Of a DNA stretch of 64,000 nucleotides, positions 40,341 to 49,985 are shown in pieces. Under the pieces are notes generated by a model. It was not told the DNA's origin. It saw only the letters and a list, made by a program, of their open reading frames with translations, and did not search any database. The stretch is from the NCBI GenBank assembly GCA_943788615.1, contig CALSQY010000001.1, forward strand, positions 558,001-622,000. The letters are read 5' to 3'. This DNA comes from UBA4465 sp002292365. GTDB lineage: Bacteria > Bacteroidota > Bacteroidia > Cytophagales > Cyclobacteriaceae. Each line of letters starts with the position of its first letter. The stretch's first letter is position 1. The position numbers and the translations under genes were made by a program.

Positions 40341-42151
40341 TTTGATGTTTTTGAGTCTAACCATTTTCGCAGAAGAAATTGTGATTTAGCGGGTGCATGG
40401 GGTAGAAGTTTTAAAATTATTTGAGGATAAGGCTTAAATTCTAAACGCACCGATTTGGTTTTTCCATGTCTTTCAATGATCAAGTTAGTTGCCTGTCCGG
40501 GAAGGTAATGGGAGCGAATAAATGCATCAAAGGAGATTTCAGAGCTCATTTTTTCACCACCTATCTCGAGAATAACATCTCCATAGGAAAGCCCAGCTTG
40601 ATAGCTAGAAGTACCTTCTAAAGGATTACTTACTAGGGTGAATTTTTCCCCAATGTTTGAGACCATTGCTCCGAAAAAAGGGGTTGTTGAATTTTGGATT
40701 TCGTAGGAGATGCCGACATTTTCAAACCCTTTTTGATAGTTGGGTTGCTTGGCATTATAAATGAAGGATTCAAAGAAAAAATCAGCAAAAACAGCACCGG
40801 CATATTGAGCTAAAGTCGTTCTTAGATCTGACAATTCATAAGCCTGTGTTGGAATACCATATTTCTGCCAAATCAGCTGCATATATCCATCCAAAGTCAA
40901 GTCATTGTTCATATTTCTAAGCGCAAGATCAAGCGCCAAACCCAAAACACTTCCATAGGTATAATAGGACACGAAAGTATTTTCCCTGTTTACAGGATCC
41001 ACACTGCGCGCGGCATCGACAAACGGCGCTTGATAACTCATTTCGATAGGAGAGCGGTGGTTTATACCAGGCGCATTCCAAACAGCATTGAGTTCTATTT
41101 CGACTCGCTTTAAGTAATTTTCTTCACTGATTAATCCGGTTCGGCATAAAATAAGGTTTGTATAATAATTGGTAAACCCCTCAGCAAACCAGAGCGCATC
41201 TGACATATTGGCTTCCTCAAAATCAAAAGGTTCTAAGGATTTTGGGCGTATGCGTTCAACATTCCAAGAATGAAAAAATTCATGGGCCGCCGTAGCAATA
41301 TGATTGAGTGGTTTGGAGTTAAGGTCTTGACTTTCTGTTAATATCGTAGAATTGCGATGCTCCATACCGTCTCCATTTACATTGGGTGCATAGCAAGCTA
41401 AAAAAGTATATCTCTTAAAATCAAAATCTGGAAGGTCGCCAAAGACCCTAACTTCTTCGCGAACGATCTTTTGAACCTTTTCAAAATAATCATTAAAATC
41501 CTCAGCATCAGCTTCACCGTGAAGCACAAATTGAATTTTATACTTCTTGTGATCGTGCTTTAAGACAAATTCCTTCAGTTGATAATTGCTCAGTTCTATT
41601 GGACTGTCCATCAAGTAATCAAGATCGGGGGCACGATAAACACCATCACCTATATGCTCTAGCTGGGTCGCCACACGCCAATCTAAATCGGGAGATAGAT
41701 TGAATGTGATTTGATGTGGTCGGGCCTTAAAATCAGGGGCATACATGAAGGTGGCGGGACTGTTTAAGTGGCCATGGGTTTCGTCAATTTGACTGTAAGT
41801 ACCATCACCTCTATTAGCAAACAATTTATAATGAATCTTTACGTAACCTTTATGATTAATGACTTCCCATTGGTAGGGATCTTTTTTTTGAATATTCAGG
41901 TTATTTCCATTTTGATCTGAAGCACTGACATCGTACACATTTTTGGCAAATTCATGTAAAGCATATCTACCTGGGGAGCTGCGGCTCATTCTTGTGACGA
42001 GAGGCTCCTTCCCAATATCTTTAAAAACCACCTCAATATCGGCTATATGGTGAATAACCTTTTCGAAGGATACATTGTATTCAATGTTTTGACCTAAGCA
42101 GGGGTAGAATAGCCACCCTAGCATCACCCCTAGTATAAATATTAACTTCAT
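40337..42151 (-). CDS. M61-family glycyl aminopeptidase with PDZ domain
   Basis: The 604-aa peptidase has a signal peptide (1-20), an N-terminal beta domain (to about 190) and a zinc-binding HEFFHSWNVERIRP motif (HExxH near residue 290), with the downstream ALWFAEGFTNYY carrying the third zinc ligand Glu. A C-terminal PDZ domain (about 500-600; AGLSYGDVILEIGG) completes it. The family cleaves N-terminal glycine or acts on peptides in the periplasm. It overlaps both neighbours by 4 bp (ATGA), so it is part of a tight operon. Confidence 0.9.
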   Translation of the reverse strand: MKLIFILGVMLGWLFYPCLGQNIEYNVSFEKVIHHIADIEVVFKDIGKEPLVTRMSRSSPGRYALHEFAKNVYDVSASDQNGNNLNIQKKDPYQWEVINHKGYVKIHYKLFANRGDGTYSQIDETHGHLNSPATFMYAPDFKARPHQITFNLSPDLDWRVATQLEHIGDGVYRAPDLDYLMDSPIELSNYQLKEFVLKHDHKKYKIQFVLHGEADAEDFNDYFEKVQKIVREEVRVFGDLPDFDFKRYTFLACYAPNVNGDGMEHRNSTILTESQDLNSKPLNHIATAAHEFFHSWNVERIRPKSLEPFDFEEANMSDALWFAEGFTNYYTNLILCRTGLISEENYLKRVEIELNAVWNAPGINHRSPIEMSYQAPFVDAARSVDPVNRENTFVSYYTYGSVLGLALDLALRNMNNDLTLDGYMQLIWQKYGIPTQAYELSDLRTTLAQYAGAVFADFFFESFIYNAKQPNYQKGFENVGISYEIQNSTTPFFGAMVSNIGEKFTLVSNPLEGTSSYQAGLSYGDVILEIGGEKMSSEISFDAFIRSHYLPGQATNLIIERHGKTKSVRLEFKPYPQIILKLLPHAPAKSQFLLRKWLDSKTSK

Positions 42152-42930
42152 GGGGTTTGATAAGGAACTTTACTCAAAATTGTTTTGATTATTTGACTCC
42201 GTGCCTTAGCCTTTTTATTGGCTTGGACGATAATCCAAGGATTTTTTTCTGTATTCGTTTTTTCGAACATACGTTGCTTATAAAGGGTGTATTGATCCCA
42301 AAGATCTTGTGCTTTTAAATCGACTGCGGTTACTTTCCAGCGTTTCAAAGGATTACTTTGCATTTCATTGAATCTCAATTGCTGTTCATCCTTGGTAATA
42401 GAAATGTATAATTTGATTAAAATAATACCATCATTGACCAGCATTTCCTCAAAACCATTCACTTCATTCAAAAAGTGTTCATACTCTTGGGTTGTACAAA
42501 ATCCGTTGACGGGTTCGACCACCGCTCTATTGTACCAACTTCGATCAAAAAAAACGATATTAGAAGGATTGGGAAGCTTATTTATGTAGCGCTGAAAATA
42601 CCATTGTCCCATCTCTTTTTCACTGGGCTTAGGTAGCGCATTGACCGTATAAAAACGCGGATTTAAATGATGCGTAATACGTCTAATGGCACCGCCTTTA
42701 CCTGCGGCATCTCGGCCTTCAAAAAGGATACAAACTCTTTGCTTTTGTGTGATCACCCAATTTTGTAACTCAATGAGCTCATTTTGTAGACTTTCAAGTT
42801 CTTTTTCATACCTGAGTGTTTTTAAAGTCCTTTCGGGAGAGAACTTATCTCCCGATTTGAGCATCATTTTTAATGCTTTTTTAGTGCTGAGTAGCTTTAA
42901 CTCCTGACTGCTGAAATTTGTTTTTTCCAT
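42148..42930 (-). CDS. Polyphosphate kinase 2 family protein (second copy)
   Basis: The 260-aa PPK2 protein shows Walker A FEGRDAAGKGGAIRR, the conserved ITHHLNPRFYTVNALPKPSEKEMGQWYFQRYI and the lid motif FDRSWYNRAVVEPV. Class I PPK2 enzymes phosphorylate nucleoside diphosphates (or, in other classes, monophosphates) with polyphosphate. The start is ATG 42930, one base after the stop of the upstream PPK2 gene (TAATATG); a TTG at 42939 is in frame but less likely. It overlaps the M61 peptidase gene by 4 bp (ATGA). Two adjacent paralogues suggest different nucleotide preferences. Confidence 0.9.
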   Translation of the reverse strand: MEKTNFSSQELKLLSTKKALKMMLKSGDKFSPERTLKTLRYEKELESLQNELIELQNWVITQKQRVCILFEGRDAAGKGGAIRRITHHLNPRFYTVNALPKPSEKEMGQWYFQRYINKLPNPSNIVFFDRSWYNRAVVEPVNGFCTTQEYEHFLNEVNGFEEMLVNDGIILIKLYISITKDEQQLRFNEMQSNPLKRWKVTAVDLKAQDLWDQYTLYKQRMFEKTNTEKNPWIIVQANKKAKARSQIIKTILSKVPYQTP

Positions 42931-42931
42931 A

Positions 42932-43831
42932 TTAATCAATGTGCTGGAATGATTGATGAAACCTCATGATGACATTGGGATCAGGTAATACCCGAGTGGA
43001 GGCCTCTAATTTATCGTCATATTCAAAGTAGGACAATAGATACCTGATACTTTCGAGGCGGGCGGTTTTTTTATCATTGGTCTTGACGATGATCCAAGGA
43101 CTAAAGGAAGTATGTGTTTTGCTGAACATCTGCTCTTTATAGTACGTATATTTATCCCATAGTTGCTGACCCATTTCATCTACGGGGCTAAATTTCCATC
43201 TTTTCAAGGGATTGTCTTTTCTTTCCGAGAACCTTTTAAGTTGTTCTTCTTTGGTTATAGAATACCATAATTTAACTAATGAAATTCCGTCTTCAAATAG
43301 CATATGCTCAAACTCAGAAACTTGACGCATAAATCGATCATATTCCGCGGGGGAGCAAAATTCCATGACAGGCTCTACTACGGCCCTATTGTACCAGCTT
43401 CGGTCAAAAAAGACAATTTCTCCTGCTTCAGGCAATTCTTGGATGTATTTCCGAAAATACCATTGTTTTTTTTCTAATTCTGTTGGCTTGGGCATGGCAA
43501 TTACGCGCATGGCCCTTGGATTCAGATGTTCTGTGAATCGCTTGATGGCACCCCCTTTACCGGAGGTATCTCGCCCCTCAAAAATCACAATGACCCTCTT
43601 TTGATTTTTGATTACCCAACTCTGTAATTTAACCAATTCGACTTGGAGTTTTTTTAGTTGGTATTCGTAATCCTTTTCGGGATCTGGTATCTTAAAGTGG
43701 GCACCTTTGACTTTTAAAAAATCCTCAAGATCTTGAGCTGATTTGATTTTATCAAAGTCCGAATTGGTAATCTTAACAAGTGTTAATTTGTTTTTATTTT
43801 TTCGTTCCTTTTTTTTTGATGGTTTATTCAT
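42932..43831 (-). CDS. Polyphosphate kinase 2 family protein (first copy)
   Basis: The 299-aa PPK2 protein has a Lys-rich N-terminus, Walker A FEGRDTSGKGGAIKR, RFTEHLNPRAMRVIAMPKPTELEKKQWYFRKYI and the FDRSWYNRAVVEPV lid motif, all as in its neighbour, to which it is clearly related. It is about 30 residues longer at the ends. It uses polyphosphate to charge nucleotides, which supports energy supply under stress. It is the promoter-proximal gene of the four-gene operon ending in the DinB-like gene. Confidence 0.9.
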   Translation of the reverse strand: MNKPSKKKERKNKNKLTLVKITNSDFDKIKSAQDLEDFLKVKGAHFKIPDPEKDYEYQLKKLQVELVKLQSWVIKNQKRVIVIFEGRDTSGKGGAIKRFTEHLNPRAMRVIAMPKPTELEKKQWYFRKYIQELPEAGEIVFFDRSWYNRAVVEPVMEFCSPAEYDRFMRQVSEFEHMLFEDGISLVKLWYSITKEEQLKRFSERKDNPLKRWKFSPVDEMGQQLWDKYTYYKEQMFSKTHTSFSPWIIVKTNDKKTARLESIRYLLSYFEYDDKLEASTRVLPDPNVIMRFHQSFQHID

Positions 43832-43893
43832 TTGAAATACTTGATATGATATATTTCAGCCTATAATATGTAAAATATTATGTTCGGGCAAGA

Positions 43894-46800
43894 TTAATTA
43901 TCTTTTTCTATTTTTTTTTCGATATCAATGTGCATGTCTAAATCATTGAGTTTCTTATTGAATGCAGCGATATCATGGTCTATCAGTTCGTCAAACTCTC
44001 CTTTGGTCTTTTGAAGTCTTTGGTTCAAAACTTCATATACCGCCCCTTGTTGATCCGTAGGTTTAAAATCAATGCCACTGGAATTAATTTCACTGGCCAA
44101 GGCACTTAAGCGCCCATATAATTTCATTGGAGATCGAAAGGCATCTTCTCGTGCACCTGTGAGATGGATGTCGTAAAGTGATCCTGCAATTTGGGTTGCG
44201 ATACCCGTCAATTGATCTACTTGTTTGAGGTCAGATTTCTTTTTAAGTGAAGTTTTAAGAAGCAATAACTCACTCCTTATGTATTCAATTTTATTGATCA
44301 TCGTAACGGCTAAATTCATCGCCTCCCTCAAAGCCAGGGAGAATTGTACCTGCGCTTCTAAATCTGCCAAGGAGCCCCTTGCCAGCGGATCTTTCAATAC
44401 GACCAAATCTTTCTCAAAGGAGGCATCATCGATGGTAATTACCGCGGTGTACTTACCAGGGACTACCCTCGGGCCATATTGACCACTCCATAAGTCTAAA
44501 TCCCACGTAACCAGGGGCCTCCAACCTTCGCCGTTGAGCTGTACCCAAGGCCTGCCGGAGGGAAGGGTACGTAGTTGGGGTTTGTATGTTGGCTCGTATC
44601 TCAAATCCCATATGACCCGATTTACTCCAGTTTCATTTGATCCTTTTAAAGTTCGAATGATGTGATTTTTTCCATCTCTGATCTCGATCAAAACCTTTTC
44701 GGTGGGGGTATCTGGGAGATAATAATTGATCGGAGTTCCGTAAGCAGGGTTTTGTCCAGAATTAAAGCTGTAACCATCGGTTTTAATACTCTCTTTATTG
44801 TTCAGACGGTAGCTCTTTCGGGGATCAAATACTTGTGGAGACTCCTTTAAATCTGGATTAAATTGGCGAAGAGCAGAGAGATCATCCAATATATAATACC
44901 CACGCCCATAGGTGCTCACAACCAAGTCATCAAAATTTTCCTGAACTTCGAGCCAATAAATGGGGGCAGGGGGCAGATTGTTTTTTAGGGGCATCCAATG
45001 TAAACCATCATCAATACTTATGAGTAGACTATTGTCTAGTCCTAAATAGAGCATACCTTTCTTTTTTGGATCTTCTTTCAATACATGTGCAAAGCTGTGT
45101 ACGGATTGAGGGACATTCCCAACAATGGATTCCCAATGCGTACCATAATCAGAAGTCTTATAGAGATAGGTGCCAAAGTCGCCCATTTGATGTAAATCAA
45201 TGGCGATGTAGGCAGTGCCTTTTGTATATTTAGACGGATGTATACTACTCACCGTACCCCATGGAGGTAAGTTTGGAATATTTTGAGTAACATTTTGCCA
45301 GATCGCTCCTCCATTTCGACTCAGTTGTATTTGTCCATCATTACTTCCTGTCCAAATGAGGCCCGCTTCAAGCGGTGACTCTTCGATGGCAAATAAGGTC
45401 GCTCCGTCAAAAGTCATAAGGTTATCGACAGCAATACCTCCTGAGTTTTGCTGATGGTCCTTTCGATTTAAGGTCAAATCAGGACTGATGACTTGCCAGC
45501 TTTGGCCACCATCATCTGTTTTGTGTACAAACTGGCTACCCACATAAACCCGATGCTTGATATGTGGTGAAAAACTGAGGGGAAAATTCCAATGCCATCG
45601 GTATTTCAGATCAGCAGGCGTCCACCCATAACCTGCCTCTGGCCAAACACGAACTTCTCGTGCATATCCGGTCGTCAGGTCATAGCGCTCTAAACCGCCA
45701 TCATAACAGCCAGACCAAATAATGTTATTATCAAATGGATCAGGTTTTGCAAATCCACTTTCACAACCACCTACGCCACGCCATAAGCCCACGGGAATAT
45801 AGCCTTGTTGACTATTGCTTGGACCGCGGTACGACCAACCATCTTGTCTATTTCCATAGACATAATAAGGAATTTGATCATCTGTAGAGACATGATACAT
45901 TTGAGCTATAGGCAAAACGATGCGTTCGAAAGAGGCCCCTCTATTGAGGCTGACGCTAGCGCAACCATCATGGGCCACCATCATTCGTTTTGGAAGCAGC
46001 GGATCGATCCACATATCATGATTATCTCCCCCCCCTCGGGGTGGGTTCTTCATTAATGTTTTGCCTCCATCTTCGGATTTACTGAATCTTACGCTTAAAA
46101 AATAAATTTCCTCAGGATTATCCGGTGCTACCACTATTCTAGTGTAATAAGGGGCACGCTCATTCATAGTATGATCTTGATTCATTAGCTTCCAGGTAGC
46201 CCCTTTGTTATCTGAACGCCACAACTCGGGGCTATCTATTTCAAAAAGGGCATAAACAGTATTTGGATTGCTATGGGACACTGCAATTGCCGTTTTTCCC
46301 ACTGGACGATTTTTACCTCCGGGTAATCCCTGAGTGGCGAGGGCTACCCAAGAATCTCCGCCATCAGTACTTTTGTAGATCCCCCCACCTGGACCCCCAC
46401 TGTTGAGACCCCAAGTGTTGATATTAACGGACCACATGGCAGCATATAAGGTGTTTGGATCTTCAGGATCAATGGCTAAATCGGCAGCACCCGTACCTTG
46501 ATCAATGAAGAGAATTTGTTCCCAGTCTTTACCACCATTTGTGGATCTATATACCCCGCGTTCTTTTTGCGGGCCATAGGTGTGACCAAGTGCTGCAACA
46601 TAAATAATTTCAGGACGGTCGGGATGTACGATAACTCTACCAATTCTTCCTGTTTTTTCAAGACCCATATGTTGCCAACTTTTACCTGCATTGATCGAAC
46701 GGTAAATACCATCTCCCATGGCATGGGCAGGTCGGATCACAAAGGTTTCACCAGTACCTATCCAAACCTGATTTGGATCAGAAGGAGCAATAGCAATTGA

Positions 46801-47061
46801 TCCAATAGAGGAAACGTTGAGCGAATCAGTCATTGGAGCCCACTTGACTCCACCGTCCTGGGTTTTCCATAAGCCACCAGAGGCAGCGCCAATATAGGAA
46901 ACCATAGGATTACCAGGTTCTCCGGCGATTGCAATGGCTCTATTTCCTTCTGGTCCGATGAATCGAAATTGAGTGGATTCAAATACTTTATGATCTAGCG
47001 CTTGAGAAAATACTTGGAAGGTAATTAAAAATGAAAATGTAACGGAGTTAAAAAATTTCAT
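43894..47061 (-). CDS. Secreted BNR/sortilin-type beta-propeller protein (paralogue)
   Basis: The 1055-aa protein (ATG 47061 begins the signal peptide MKFFNSVTFSFLITFQVFSQ; an upstream ATG at 47085 is less suitable) has the same architecture as the protein at 21894-25022. Asp-box repeats KTQDGGVKW, RSINAGKSW, RSTNGGKDW, KSTDGGDSW and KTDDGGQSW extend over residues 50-720, with a helical C-terminal part from about 870. No catalytic motif is visible. It follows 62 bp after the PPK2 operon on the same strand. The two paralogues share domain order but are quite divergent in sequence. Confidence 0.85.
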   Translation of the reverse strand: MKFFNSVTFSFLITFQVFSQALDHKVFESTQFRFIGPEGNRAIAIAGEPGNPMVSYIGAASGGLWKTQDGGVKWAPMTDSLNVSSIGSIAIAPSDPNQVWIGTGETFVIRPAHAMGDGIYRSINAGKSWQHMGLEKTGRIGRVIVHPDRPEIIYVAALGHTYGPQKERGVYRSTNGGKDWEQILFIDQGTGAADLAIDPEDPNTLYAAMWSVNINTWGLNSGGPGGGIYKSTDGGDSWVALATQGLPGGKNRPVGKTAIAVSHSNPNTVYALFEIDSPELWRSDNKGATWKLMNQDHTMNERAPYYTRIVVAPDNPEEIYFLSVRFSKSEDGGKTLMKNPPRGGGDNHDMWIDPLLPKRMMVAHDGCASVSLNRGASFERIVLPIAQMYHVSTDDQIPYYVYGNRQDGWSYRGPSNSQQGYIPVGLWRGVGGCESGFAKPDPFDNNIIWSGCYDGGLERYDLTTGYAREVRVWPEAGYGWTPADLKYRWHWNFPLSFSPHIKHRVYVGSQFVHKTDDGGQSWQVISPDLTLNRKDHQQNSGGIAVDNLMTFDGATLFAIEESPLEAGLIWTGSNDGQIQLSRNGGAIWQNVTQNIPNLPPWGTVSSIHPSKYTKGTAYIAIDLHQMGDFGTYLYKTSDYGTHWESIVGNVPQSVHSFAHVLKEDPKKKGMLYLGLDNSLLISIDDGLHWMPLKNNLPPAPIYWLEVQENFDDLVVSTYGRGYYILDDLSALRQFNPDLKESPQVFDPRKSYRLNNKESIKTDGYSFNSGQNPAYGTPINYYLPDTPTEKVLIEIRDGKNHIIRTLKGSNETGVNRVIWDLRYEPTYKPQLRTLPSGRPWVQLNGEGWRPLVTWDLDLWSGQYGPRVVPGKYTAVITIDDASFEKDLVVLKDPLARGSLADLEAQVQFSLALREAMNLAVTMINKIEYIRSELLLLKTSLKKKSDLKQVDQLTGIATQIAGSLYDIHLTGAREDAFRSPMKLYGRLSALASEINSSGIDFKPTDQQGAVYEVLNQRLQKTKGEFDELIDHDIAAFNKKLNDLDMHIDIEKKIEKDN

Positions 47062-47209
47062 AATCTTCTCTTTTAAATGGATCAAAGCATGTGGAAATGA
47101 GACATAGTACTTGCCTAATTAAGCAAGAGCAATCCCAATCAAGATTCAACATATATAATCTCTAATTTAATTTAATTTGAGCAAATTATAAGTTACTTTA
47201 TAGGAAGAG

Positions 47210-48175
47210 ATGTTAAACAAGAAAATAAAATGGGGTATTGTAGGCCCTGGAATCATAGCACATCAGTTTGCGAGCGATTTTCGCTGGGTTGACAACGGAG
47301 AATTGATCGCCGTAGCTTCACGGGACAAAGGACGCGCTCAGGCTTTTGCAGATACATACAGTATAGCCAAAGCCTATGAAGGCTATCAGAGTCTGTATGA
47401 TGATGATGATGTAGATGCCGTTTATATCGCAACACCTCATAATTTTCATTTTGAAAACGCTAAAACTGCATTACAAGCAGGAAAAGCAGTGATGTGTGAA
47501 AAGCCAATAGCCATCAATCCTAGCGAGCTGGTTGAACTCATTCAAATAGCAAAGGCGAGTTCGGGCTATTTAATGGAGGCCATGTGGACTTATTTTCTTC
47601 CGGCAATCATAAAAAGTCAAGAATGGGTGAAATCTGGGAGAATAGGTAAGATATTACAAGTAAAAGCTGATTTTGGATACCCGACTCAATATGATCCCAT
47701 GAGCCGCATGTACAATCCTCATTTAGCGGGAGGAGTTTTACTAGATATGGGAATTTATCCTATCGCAGTGCCGGCATTGATGATCGATGCCCTACCAGAG
47801 CAGGTTAAGGTCGTCGTGCAAAAAGCCAAAACAGGAGTTGATTCGGAAGTAACGATGCTCTTTGAGTACGGTGACGGCTCCCTCGCGAATTTGTGTGCTT
47901 CATTTAGAGCTAAGTTGAATAATTGGGCCTATATCATCGGTGAAAAGGGCTATATTGCCCTACCAGATTTCTGGAGGGCATCTGAATGCTTTTTATATGA
48001 AGGGGACTATATAATTGATCATTATGAGGGGTTCAGAGATTCTTTTGGCTACCATTATGAGACGTACAGTATGAACGAAGATTTGCTTTTGGGGAGAAAA
48101 CAATCGGTCATTATGCCCCATGAAATGAGCATGAAACTTCAGAAAATGATGGCAAGTGTTAAGGCCTATTTTTGA
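47210..48175 (+). CDS. Gfo/Idh/MocA-family oxidoreductase (cytoplasmic)
   Basis: The 321-aa enzyme has a Rossmann fold start KIKWGIVGPGIIAHQFASDF, then YIATPHNFHFENAKTALQAGKAVMCEKPIAINPSEL with the catalytic EKP motif, and a C-terminal domain containing GGVLLDMGIYPIAVPALM. It lacks a signal peptide, unlike the protein at 31258. The closest described type is trans-1,2-dihydrobenzene-1,2-diol dehydrogenase-like/glucose-fructose oxidoreductase-like, and the substrate is unknown. It is alone, in opposite direction to the BNR gene, and the 148-bp divergent interval must hold both promoters. Confidence 0.9.
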   Translation: MLNKKIKWGIVGPGIIAHQFASDFRWVDNGELIAVASRDKGRAQAFADTYSIAKAYEGYQSLYDDDDVDAVYIATPHNFHFENAKTALQAGKAVMCEKPIAINPSELVELIQIAKASSGYLMEAMWTYFLPAIIKSQEWVKSGRIGKILQVKADFGYPTQYDPMSRMYNPHLAGGVLLDMGIYPIAVPALMIDALPEQVKVVVQKAKTGVDSEVTMLFEYGDGSLANLCASFRAKLNNWAYIIGEKGYIALPDFWRASECFLYEGDYIIDHYEGFRDSFGYHYETYSMNEDLLLGRKQSVIMPHEMSMKLQKMMASVKAYF

Positions 48176-48278
48176 CTATAAAATTCAAATACTCTTACAT
48201 TGGTATGGTATTAATGATGTGTTTTATCATTTTTCTGTTTTGAATAATGAGTTTTATCTTTTTGCTTTTCCATAAAAT

Positions 48279-48286
48279 TATGTTTG
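48279..48286 (+). promoter_or_regulatory. -7 element upstream of the DUF3089 gene
   Basis: TATGTTTG matches the Bacteroidota -7 consensus TAnnTTTG and lies 22 bp before the ATG at 48309. A TTTTTG is found 14 bp upstream, which is closer than the usual 19-21 bp, so only the -7 part is convincing. Confidence 0.45.
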
Positions 48287-48308
48287 AAAAACTTAAATAA
48301 TAATAGGG

Positions 48309-49301
48309 ATGAGATTTATTCTAGTTTTGATAAGTTCAATGTTTGTTCATTGTTCCTTTGGGCAATTAAATAGGGCTTTGGATTATGAAAATAAAGGAAA
48401 TTGGGCAGTGCTGCCCAGTGATACGCTAAAGCCTTGGGAGCCCTTTATTAAAGCAGCACCCTTCAAAAATGTAGATATTTTTTATGTCTATCCTACGTTA
48501 TTGACGGATCCGAATGATTTTCGATGGAATTATGATATCGAAGATCCACGCCATATAGCAGGCGTGATTAATTATGTGGTTAAATATCAAGCCTCTGCAT
48601 GGGCCGAGTTAGGAAAAGTATATGTGCCATTTTATCGACAGGCTCATTTGAAATCCTTCAATAATTTGGAAGTCGGTGGGGAACTAGCCTTGAGAATGGC
48701 ATATGAAGATGTTAAGGCGTCTTTTCAGTTTTATTTGAAACACTACAATAAAGGTAATGCCATTATATTGGCAGGACATAGTCAAGGATCTTTTCATTTG
48801 AAAATGCTACTGAAAGATTTTTTTGATGAGCAACCCTTACAAGAAAAACTGATCGCGGCATACCTTCCGGGTATAGGTATTGATAAAGATTCATTTAAAA
48901 GTATTTCTTTGATGATCGAGCCCCATCAGACAGGGGGCTTTTTAACCTGGAATACCCTTAAAAAAGAATATCAAACTGAGAGATATCAAAAGTGGTATCA
49001 GGGCAGGGCAGTCATTAATCCAATTACTTGGGATTTGTCATTAGTTGGAGCCAAGAAGGATCATAAAGGGTTTCTATTTACTAATAACAAGGTTTATCGG
49101 CATGCCTTTAAGACGCATTTGATAGATGGTGCGATTTATATAGATAGGATTAAATTTCCGTTGGGTTTTTTAGGCAGAAAATCAACAAATTTCCACAGGG
49201 GAGATGTTAATCTTTTTTGGGAGGACATTCGGCATAATGCAAGGTTACGAACATCGTATTATTTTAAAAAAATAATTAAAACGATAGAAATTTTCGAATA
49301 G
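48309..49301 (+). CDS. DUF3089 alpha/beta-hydrolase-like protein, 330 aa
   Basis: A signal peptide (MRFILVLISSMFVHCSFGQ) is followed by a DUF3089 domain: FYVYPTLLTDP near the start, the nucleophile elbow ILAGHSQGSFH (Ser in GHSQG) in the middle, and a C-terminal region with FLTWNTL and HGDVNLFWEDIRHNARLR. An alpha/beta-hydrolase fold with an exported esterase or lipase-like activity is predicted, but the substrate is unknown. It is a single-gene unit with a promoter-like -7 element upstream. Confidence 0.85.
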   Translation: MRFILVLISSMFVHCSFGQLNRALDYENKGNWAVLPSDTLKPWEPFIKAAPFKNVDIFYVYPTLLTDPNDFRWNYDIEDPRHIAGVINYVVKYQASAWAELGKVYVPFYRQAHLKSFNNLEVGGELALRMAYEDVKASFQFYLKHYNKGNAIILAGHSQGSFHLKMLLKDFFDEQPLQEKLIAAYLPGIGIDKDSFKSISLMIEPHQTGGFLTWNTLKKEYQTERYQKWYQGRAVINPITWDLSLVGAKKDHKGFLFTNNKVYRHAFKTHLIDGAIYIDRIKFPLGFLGRKSTNFHRGDVNLFWEDIRHNARLRTSYYFKKIIKTIEIFE

Positions 49302-49430
49302 ATAGCCCAAAAAGTCTATATCCAAACTAAAATAGTTTAACGAGGGCAGAACTTTTTTTGATAAAGGAACTGTTGTTTATTTTTAGGTCAAATAAAATCT
49401 TATGATATAAGTGTATATTTTAGCAGTATA

Positions 49431-49925
49431 ATGGCAAATATAAAATCACATTTAAATGATATTCACTTGATAATCATTTTTCTTTTGGCATCGTCATGCT
49501 ATTATGAGAACGAAGAAGATTTATACGGAAAATTAGAGGAACAAGTTTGGAGTGATGATTTAATTACTTTTATTAAACTAGACAATGTAGATGAATCATT
49601 AGCAGAGAACCAAGATAGAATTACCGATAATATATGGATCACGCGTGGAGTATCGGGAGGTCAAATTTATAATGCTGTTGTGGAGGATGCTCCAAATAAA
49701 GATGCCAGTCCACTCGGGACCGAGTGGGCAGAAGGAGTTATTAATGATTATGCTTCATTAAAGTATACAACGTTTCGTGCAGCAACGGTGAAACCTAAAG
49801 ATGCTGTAGGGAAAACGTATGTTGTCCATCTGATTGCAGATAATATTTATTTATCAATTAAGATAACATCTTGGTCCAACAATCAAGCGGGTGGCTTTAG
49901 TTATCAAAGAACTTCAACATCATAG
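49431..49925 (+). CDS. Exported lipoprotein of unknown function, 164 aa
   Basis: An N-terminal hydrophobic segment ends in the lipobox LASSC (Cys24). The mature protein contains DNVDESLAENQDRITDNIWITRGVSGGQIYNAV and GTEWAEGVINDYASLKYTTF, ending in FSYQRTSTS. Similar sequence (ITDN-x-WITR, TEWA) is found in exported Bacteroidota proteins with all-beta domains; I do not know a function. It is the first gene in a set with DUF5777, YceI and Rieske proteins in the same direction (60 bp to the next), so it could be a periplasmic redox or substrate-binding partner. Confidence 0.65.
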   Translation: MANIKSHLNDIHLIIIFLLASSCYYENEEDLYGKLEEQVWSDDLITFIKLDNVDESLAENQDRITDNIWITRGVSGGQIYNAVVEDAPNKDASPLGTEWAEGVINDYASLKYTTFRAATVKPKDAVGKTYVVHLIADNIYLSIKITSWSNNQAGGFSYQRTSTS

Positions 49926-49985
49926 TATAAACATTTAGATTATGAAAGATATATGATGTGGCAACCAGTTCAATGTGGATAGAGA

